Below, in pieces: positions 57,642 to 64,000 of a DNA stretch of 64,000 nt (position 1 is the stretch's first letter; the number at the start of each line of letters is the position of its first letter). A program made the translations under genes and the position numbers. The notes below the pieces were generated by a model, which did not search any database, was not told the DNA's origin, and worked only from the letters and a program-made list of their open reading frames with translations. Source of the DNA: Sternotherus odoratus (Eukaryota; Chordata; Testudines; Kinosternidae); assembly GCA_032164245.1 (NCBI GenBank), contig JAVMKO010000010.1, positions 29,834,189 through 29,898,188 of the forward strand, in the 5' to 3' direction.

Positions 57642-59200
57642 TTTGTGAATGTCAACCTCCCTTTTAATACTCCAGATCAATAGAGAACACACTACTATTT
57701 CATGCCATTATGTTCCTATGGCAGAATAACTGTCTTTGATCTGTTGGACCCTAAAGAGAGCGCTTGTATAGCCAAAGCAGATGCACCAGGACCAAGGCCC
57801 ATACTTTTATTTCACAGCAACAGACTTAACTAGAATGCTGCCCTCTCAAATGAAGCATTTTGGATGAAATTGGTCCCATCCTGACAGCTAACAAAAGGCC
57901 TATGCACTACTTAAGCCTTCAAAATAAGGCTTTGTAGGGACTTAAACTGTCTGGATGGGGACCAATTTCATCCCCAGTGCTTCATCCCAGTAGTGGGCAA
58001 TAATGTTTCTGCCAGTTTTAAGTACCACAAAACCAATCTTTATATCCTGAAGAAACAATCCATATCTGAGGATATTGGACCTGATTCTGCTCTCATTTGC
58101 ATCAGTTTTACATTGGTGCAGCACCAATGACATCCATGAAATTACTCCTCATTTACACCACACTGAGTGAAGAATGCAGCCCAACTGGTGATTGGGGCTC
58201 AAAGGGACAATTCTATTAAAACTCTGTGTACAACCCTTAAAGGAAAGGCCTGAGATGATGCCAAGAAATTGTTTGAAAAAATATTTAATTTAAAGGTCAT
58301 GCATTGAAGTTAAAAAGATGAATGGCTAGTAAATAATGCAGGCAGAATTTATTTACGCAAACATTTAACTACGGATCAAATTGCTAACATCAGCAAGAAC
58401 AAGATGTGATGAACACTTTAAGAAATGTTTGAAGATGCAAATATCCAGTGGAGCCATTTGCTAGCTGAATTTGTGGCACCGAAGCTAGGATACAGGCTGA
58501 TTTCTGAAGATTGCAGGCATAGACATTGATGGGCCATTTATTCTTCTTGCCAGTTTGATATTTGGTTTTCTAATCACAAACAGAAAATCTAATGTGAGAT
58601 GAGAAAACAGAGATGGCTCATAATACTCAGCAGAGAGAGGATCTTCTTTGTGGAATCTCACAACATTGTGCTTGACAGGCAAGCCCTTACTGACTTGTAA
58701 TTCAGTCTTTACATCGGTAACACTGCCACTGATTATGATTGAATAAAAACTCAGTGAGGAACTCAAGATTTGGCACTAAATTCTGCGCTGGGTTCCTGAA
58801 CACTAAAGTTCCCTAAATAACAAGAGTCAGTTTCTTGAGAACTTAGTACTGATGTCTCGGGAAGAAATTATTGTTCCCCAAAATTATATGTATTAGAATT
58901 TCAGTGGATAGTTCCTGCGGTGAATTCCATCCAGAGGGCTATCAGAAAAGGACAAAACTTTTGCAAGAGGTTTTAAAACACAGGTTATTTGCTTAGTTGT
59001 GAAAATAAACTTCTGTTGTACCAGTGTGGCCAAGTTCCTATAACATCAGTAGAGGCCAGGAGAGGTGAACTATGAAATTGCCACTACAGAACAACATGGC
59101 ATAAAAGGAAAAACTAGGTGGTGTACTCCAGCTTAATAAAGCAATGGTGACTTCACAAGGAGACCTTATTGATTTCTTTAAAAATGTGGAGCCAACATGC
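57642..59200. other. Intergenic, no gene recognised
   Basis: A stretch at about 58080-58170 (CAGTTTTACATTGGTGCAGC, CTCATTTACACCACACTGAG) belongs to the dispersed old repeat type. Nothing else is supported. Confidence 0.4.
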
Positions 59201-59212
59201 ACAAAAGAGGAG

Positions 59213-59700
59213 TGTGATGGGGTGTCTACCTCATAGAGGTGCAGGAAGGGGTCAACCTCAGGAGTGAGCAGTGGAGGGGAGTCCTCCAAGTGGCCTAGAG
59301 ATGCTGCATTGGGTGCAGCCAATCAGGGAAAGGCTGTAGGGAGCAACCAATCAGGGCCCAGGGGGCTCAGATAAAAGAAGTTGCTGGGCCAGAGTTTAGT
59401 CACTGCCTGGAGCTCAAGAAGGGAGGGTTGAATTCCTGGCAGGGGGATGGAAGCTAGCACCATGGACAGAGCAGTTGCTGGCAGAGAGGAAGAGGAAGCT
59501 CCTGGGTGGTTGCTAGGACTGACATGCTGAGGGCCTGAGGTAAGGGTGAAGAAACAGAGCTGTTGACATGGCTGAAGGATCCAGTGATGAAGAGGGCACA
59601 GCAGTTCCTGAGAAGGCTGCTGGCAGACATGGAGGCAGAGTGACAAGGTGCAAACTGTGAATGTTGGAGTGTTGTCCTTGAGCTAAACCCCAGAGTTACC
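59213..59700 (+). mobile_element. LTR-like element flanked by AAAAGAGGAG
   Basis: Starts TGTGATGGGG, has two CCAATCAGGG boxes and a GATAAAAG box in the order of an LTR U3 region, and ends at TTACC(A). Perfect 10-bp copies of AAAAGAGGAG occur at 59203-59212 and 59701-59710. The duplication is longer than the usual 4-6 bp for retroviral LTRs, so the class remains open. Confidence 0.5.
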
Positions 59701-60316
59701 AAAAGAGGAGTCTGGAAGAAAACCACCCAGGGATGAGGCCAGTCTTTATAGCAGGTGTTATTCAATTTTCTTTGTAACTAAATGATGATATCACAGTATT
59801 CCCCACACTAAGTATAGGGAACTCTGTGGCAATGTTGCCTAGTTACAGATGGAAAACTGTGAGGTTTTTAAACATGACCATTCTAAATCAAGAAGAGTGG
59901 AGAGTTTGAGTCCTTTAGGTGGAATCAATGCAAGGCCCATTGATGTGGCACTTTATCCTAGAATGACAGGCGCAATAAGATTGCAGATTAGAATGGTCCC
60001 ATACCCATCACTATAGGATTTGTGTATTTTACAGATTCACCTATCAAATATACACCTATGGATTAGTGTGTTTTGTCTTACTACTGCCCCTCCCCCTTAG
60101 TAGTTCATGTATGGTGAGAATGCTACATTTTGGTATAAGTTTTACATTTTATTCTGAAGGTAATGAGATTAATGGTCAGTCTGATTTCCTGAGGCTGTGA
60201 GGTCCTCAGATGTGGGCCTGTTGCTGAGAAAACTCTGTCCCCTTTGCCCAATTGTTTCATTCTTGAAGTTGATATGTCCACTGTTCAGATAAGTATAACT
60301 GTGTGTCTTAAGTGTC

Positions 60317-60440
60317 TAGGGTGACCAGACAGCAAATGTGAAAAATTTGGTATGGGGGAGGAGGTAATAGGTGCCTATATAAAGAAAAAGACCCCAAAAT
60401 TGGGACTGTCCCTATAAAATTGGGACATCTGGTCACCCTA
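60317..60440. mobile_element. 124-bp MITE with TAGGGTGACCAGA inverted ends
   Basis: The left TAGGGTGACCAGA and right TCTGGTCACCCTA are perfect 13-bp inverted repeats, which can be read as GGGTGACC...GGTCACCC within a TA duplication. The AAAATTGGGAC motif is repeated inside. No coding sequence. Confidence 0.85.
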
Positions 60441-62925
60441 AAAGTGTTTTGCACCTGGAAAGATTCCCTAAGATTCAACCTCTATTTTGCTTTCTTAGTT
60501 TCATCCTATTTCTCTTAGTTAAATTCTAATGCACCACAGATTGTGCCCAGCCCTCCAGTAGATGTGAAATAGAGATGGGTGGGCACAGCCCTTCTCCCAA
60601 CTCATGTGTGACTCATGTAAGTGCCAGGAAGAATTGTAGCCCTGTGCTCTGGGAAGTGTCGGGGCTTCATCCTGTCTACTACACCCTCAGAGCACAAAGC
60701 ACAAGGAATGTGGGGAAGGCTTGCTAGAGGTAGAGCAGACACGGCTCCAGTCCTCCCAGTACATACATCTGCAGGAGCGGGCAGCATTAAGTAAGATGCA
60801 CCCCACAAACTGTGGGCATGCAGCCCGAGAGGCTTGGAACTCCAGGGACCATTCTGCTTTTCTAAGGCAAATGCCTCTCAATAGCACAGTGGGTCACCCT
60901 TGGCCAGTGCAGCTCCATGCCTCCTGCGCAGCACAGCTTATAAAAGGCACAACAGAGTCAGAAAGAATTACTCCATCTCCTTTGGATCTCGATGTAGGGA
61001 AATGGGAAGAGCTGCGCTGCCGGATGACCCTATGGAGGAATTCTGATTGACTTAGACACAATTCCTCCTGGCACTTCAGATGCCAGTCTAGCAGCTCTGG
61101 CAGCATTTGAAAGTGAGGGGTGTAAATTCTCTTTCTTTCTGGGTCCTCATAGGTCCCTACTCTCCAGCCTAACTGTGACCAGTTCCTTGCACACAGGAGT
61201 TGGTGGGAGGCATTAGCACAGTAACAATCTAGCCCTCTGTTTAAACCTTTCATATTTACATATTTACAGATTGTTTCTTGCCTGATTTCCAGTTCTCTGT
61301 GGAGATTCAACCAGCCATGTAAGAGCAGTAGCCACATCTAAAATGTAAAGCAGTATAATAGTTCATAAATCTAGGGCTAATTGTCAGAAATGTACTTTTC
61401 ACATTTTTATTTGACTTTTTGTAATTGGTGGCTAAGAGAAAAAATGTGGTTTTAAAACCGGGTAAATTCCTGATAAAATACACCCTGAGAAATAGCCAGC
61501 ATCATCAGTGATTCAGCATGAATAACATTAAAATTACATTAAGGGTTTGGCCCAAACCCATGAAGTCGGGGACCACAGGGCTTCTAACTTCCATTTCCCA
61601 TATTTCTGCATGTTGAGTGCTGCTGATCCTCAATGGTCTTGTAAAGTGCATCACAAAAGGGTTTTACTGACTTTCCTTTGTATTTTTATTGTGTTTGGGG
61701 AGGATTTTTTTTTTACATCCAATTTCTTATGCTGCTTTAACAGTAAAAGGACACAATGGGATCATGAAGATAGATGTTGCTCCCACTGAAATTAAGATAT
61801 TTGTGCCAGTTATTTCAATAGGAGCAGGATTAAGCTCAATATCACAATTTTCTATTATGCTTTTTTTTGTACACAAAGAGCAACCAGAGCGCTTCAGATT
61901 AAAGTGACTTCTTTTAGACTGAGAAAAAAAAGAACAAAAGTGGAGTGTATTGGAGAGAGCTGTAATGGCTGCCGATTCTGCACACAGGCAGTTAGTAGAA
62001 ATGTAAATGTGTAGTATACAGTGGGAAAACAGAGCAAGCCAGGGAGCAGCTTTCATCAACAGACACCTGGGACGAGTTCTCCTCACACTGAAGCAGGTGC
62101 AGAGTCTGTAAAAGGAGGTCATTTATAGGCAACCCTCAGGAGTTGTCAAAAGTGATACCAGAAAATCTAATGGCACTGAAATCTCCCAAGAGGAAACCAC
62201 AGGAGAAGGAAGGTACTCAGAGTGGAACCACACAAAATGGAAGACCTGTGAAGTTGCCCAGTGATTTCAGAGTGTGCACATAATTAAAATTACTAGGTTT
62301 CCACTATAAGAAGAGAGAAATTATGAAAGGTCTCTGTAGCCATAGATATGTAAATGGTTGACAGAGGAAGAGTGAGTAGAGGGCTCTCAATAATATGTAG
62401 CATAGTTCCTGGGTGTATAAAACTTGTTGTGCCCTACAAATGGCTATCTTTTGTTAAGCTCTTTACGTTGACTCTTAAAACACAATGAATGATCTCTAAG
62501 CTCCTTGCACTTTCAGCAGATGGCGGGGGGAGGGGAATGCTCTGCTATACTCAGAACCCTGAGGGATGGGCAATATGGGGGTGGAAGTTTCCTTGCCCAT
62601 CCTTTCTAGAAAATTCTAAGCTCTTGCCAGGAGATCATTTATCCCAATAACGTCAGCCTTTATGATCAATTCTTGAAGGAGAACAAGTTACATTTTCTTG
62701 CTATATGCACAAATAAAATCAGTTTTCCATATGCAGAAAAGCAGTGGTTTTCTACAATACATGTTCATTTCTTACAAGCACCATAAACCACCTGCCATTC
62801 AATAGGAGTTATCAATGAGGGGTTCGCAGCATAAAACGGTGTGGGGTGGAAACAAGCATCTTCTATGGTGTGCTTTATGCTGCCAAACTATTCCACCATA
62901 AGTGCTCACCCCACCACCCCCACAA
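60441..62925. other. Intergenic, no gene recognised
   Basis: No supported gene. A palindromic-style copy of the dispersed CCATTGA-type repeat may lie at about 61775-61835. Short open frames (for example 60894-61337 and 61727-62122) have no family features. Confidence 0.4.
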
Positions 62926-64000
62926 ACATGATACAGTTCTGCGGTGATCTTGAAGCCTACTTTCGCCATCTCAGACTCAAAGAATACTTTCAAGACAACA
63001 CTGAACAGCGCACTGATACACAGACACCATCCCACCAGCAGCACAAGAAGAAGAACTCCACATGGACTCCTCCTGAGGGACGAAATGACAGTCTGGACCT
63101 ATACATAGAATGCTTCCGCCGACGTACACAGGCAGAAATTGTGGAAAAATAACATCGCCTACCTCACAACCTATATCGTGCAGAACGCGATGCCATCCAC
63201 AGCCTTAGAAACAACCCTGACATTCCAATCAAAGGAGGCACTGTTGTCATCATGAGCAGGTCTGACTACCAAAAGGAGGCTGCCAGACAACTCTCCAATA
63301 CCAAATTCTATAGGCCACTTTCCTCAGCTCCTACTGAGGAGTACACTAAGAAACTGTGCCATTTACTCAGGATACTCCCTACACAAACACAGGAACAAAT
63401 CAACATCCCGTTAGAGCCCCGACCAGGCTTTTTCTATCTACTACCCAAGATCCACAAACCCAGTAATCCTGGACGCCCCATCATCTCGGGCATTGGCACT
63501 CTCACTGAAGGACTGTCTGGATATGTGGACTCTCTACTCAGACTCTACGCCACCAACACTCCTGGCTATCTCCATGACACCACTGACTTCCTGAGAAAAC
63601 TACAATGCATTGGTGACCTTCAGAAAACACCATCCTAGTCACCATGGATGTAGAGGCTCTCTACACAAACATCCCACATATAGATGGAATACAAGCTGTC
63701 AGGAACAGTATCCCAGATGATGCCACAGCACAACTGGTTGCTGAGCTCTGTGACTTTATCCTCACACACAATTATTTCAAATTTGGTGACAATATATACC
63801 TCCAGACCAGTGGCACCGCTATGGGCACACACATGGCCCCACAATATGCCAACATATTTATGGCTGACCTGGAACAATGCTTCCTCAACTCTCATCCACT
63901 CATGCCCCTTCTCTACCTACGCTACACTGATGACATCTTCATCATCTGGACCCATGGGAAAGAAACTCGGAAGAATTCCACCACAATTTCAACAGCTTCC
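62926..64000 (+). pseudogene. Penelope-like element reverse transcriptase, broken and running off the window end
   Basis: In order, the window shows CGDLEAYFRHLRLKEYF (62940 on) and a linker. A conserved pre-RT block follows (IPIKGGTVVIMSRSDY, KEAARQLSNTKFYRPL). RT motifs are FYLLPKIHKPSNPGRPIIS (63430-63490), LVTMDVEALYTNIPH (63635-63680), SGTAMGTHMAPQYANIF (63808-63858) and RYTDDIFIIW (63920-63950), the last holding the catalytic Asp pair. LPKIHK and TDD with this spacing identify a Penelope-like element. Damage: an in-frame TAA at 63150-63152, a frameshift near 63630 and another near 63965. The GIY-YIG endonuclease would lie beyond the window. The 3' tails at 4790-5237 and elsewhere are from related copies. 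Confidence 0.85.

Noticed and set aside
56945..57692. 194- and 230-codon minus-strand frames
   Set aside because: They lie within, or run just past the end of, a solo LTR with TSD ATCAC. Composition-driven, with no domain recognised.

Overview
This is vertebrate nuclear DNA, most likely from a turtle. The evidence is several CR1 LINE fragments, a tRNA-derived SINE with a CR1-like 3' end, many Penelope-like and hAT-like fragments, a DIRS-like relic and a solo-LTR style typical of chelonian genomes. The species is inferred from repeat content; no mitochondrial or other marker is present.

The gene content is the neuronal nicotinic acetylcholine receptor cluster in the CHRNA5 - CHRNA3 - CHRNB4 order known from other amniotes. 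Positions 274-435 (+) hold the last coding exon of CHRNA5. CHRNA3 is complete on the minus strand (six coding exons, 17237 down to 7159, 496 aa). CHRNB4 is complete on the minus strand (six coding exons, 48479 down to 27299, 489 aa). CHRNA5 and CHRNA3 converge tail to tail. CHRNA3 and CHRNB4 lie head to tail, about 10 kb apart. All exon joins use GT/AG and keep frame. The three products are subunits that co-assemble into pentameric, acetylcholine-gated cation channels of autonomic ganglia and brain: alpha3 and beta4 form the ligand interface and alpha5 is an accessory subunit.

Everything else I can support is repeat-derived. The 0.4-7 kb interval holds a solo LTR nested in a Penelope-like (PLE) fragment, CR1 pieces and a PLE tail with a hammerhead-ribozyme-like motif. 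CHRNA3 intron 3 (11.2-14.8 kb) holds a DIRS-type retroelement relic with a hAT-like insertion, plus MIR-like SINEs. The CHRNA3-CHRNB4 spacer (17.2-27.3 kb) holds a SINE, a cluster of hAT-like elements and a pogo/Tigger-like element with a GC-rich minisatellite core. CHRNB4 introns hold CR1 pieces, a solo LTR and a hAT fragment. Beyond CHRNB4 (48.5-64 kb) there is a hAT element, a CR1 split by a solo LTR, a second Tigger-like element, another solo LTR, a small TA-flanked MITE and, at the window end, a broken PLE reverse transcriptase.

The most interesting signal is in the receptor genes themselves. About 350 bp upstream of the CHRNA3 start codon and about 380 bp upstream of the CHRNB4 start codon are clearly similar to each other. 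CHRNB4 intron 1 also contains what look like decayed receptor exons 2 and 3, with exon 2 closest to CHRNA3. Together these suggest that a promoter/5' gene segment was copied within the cluster.
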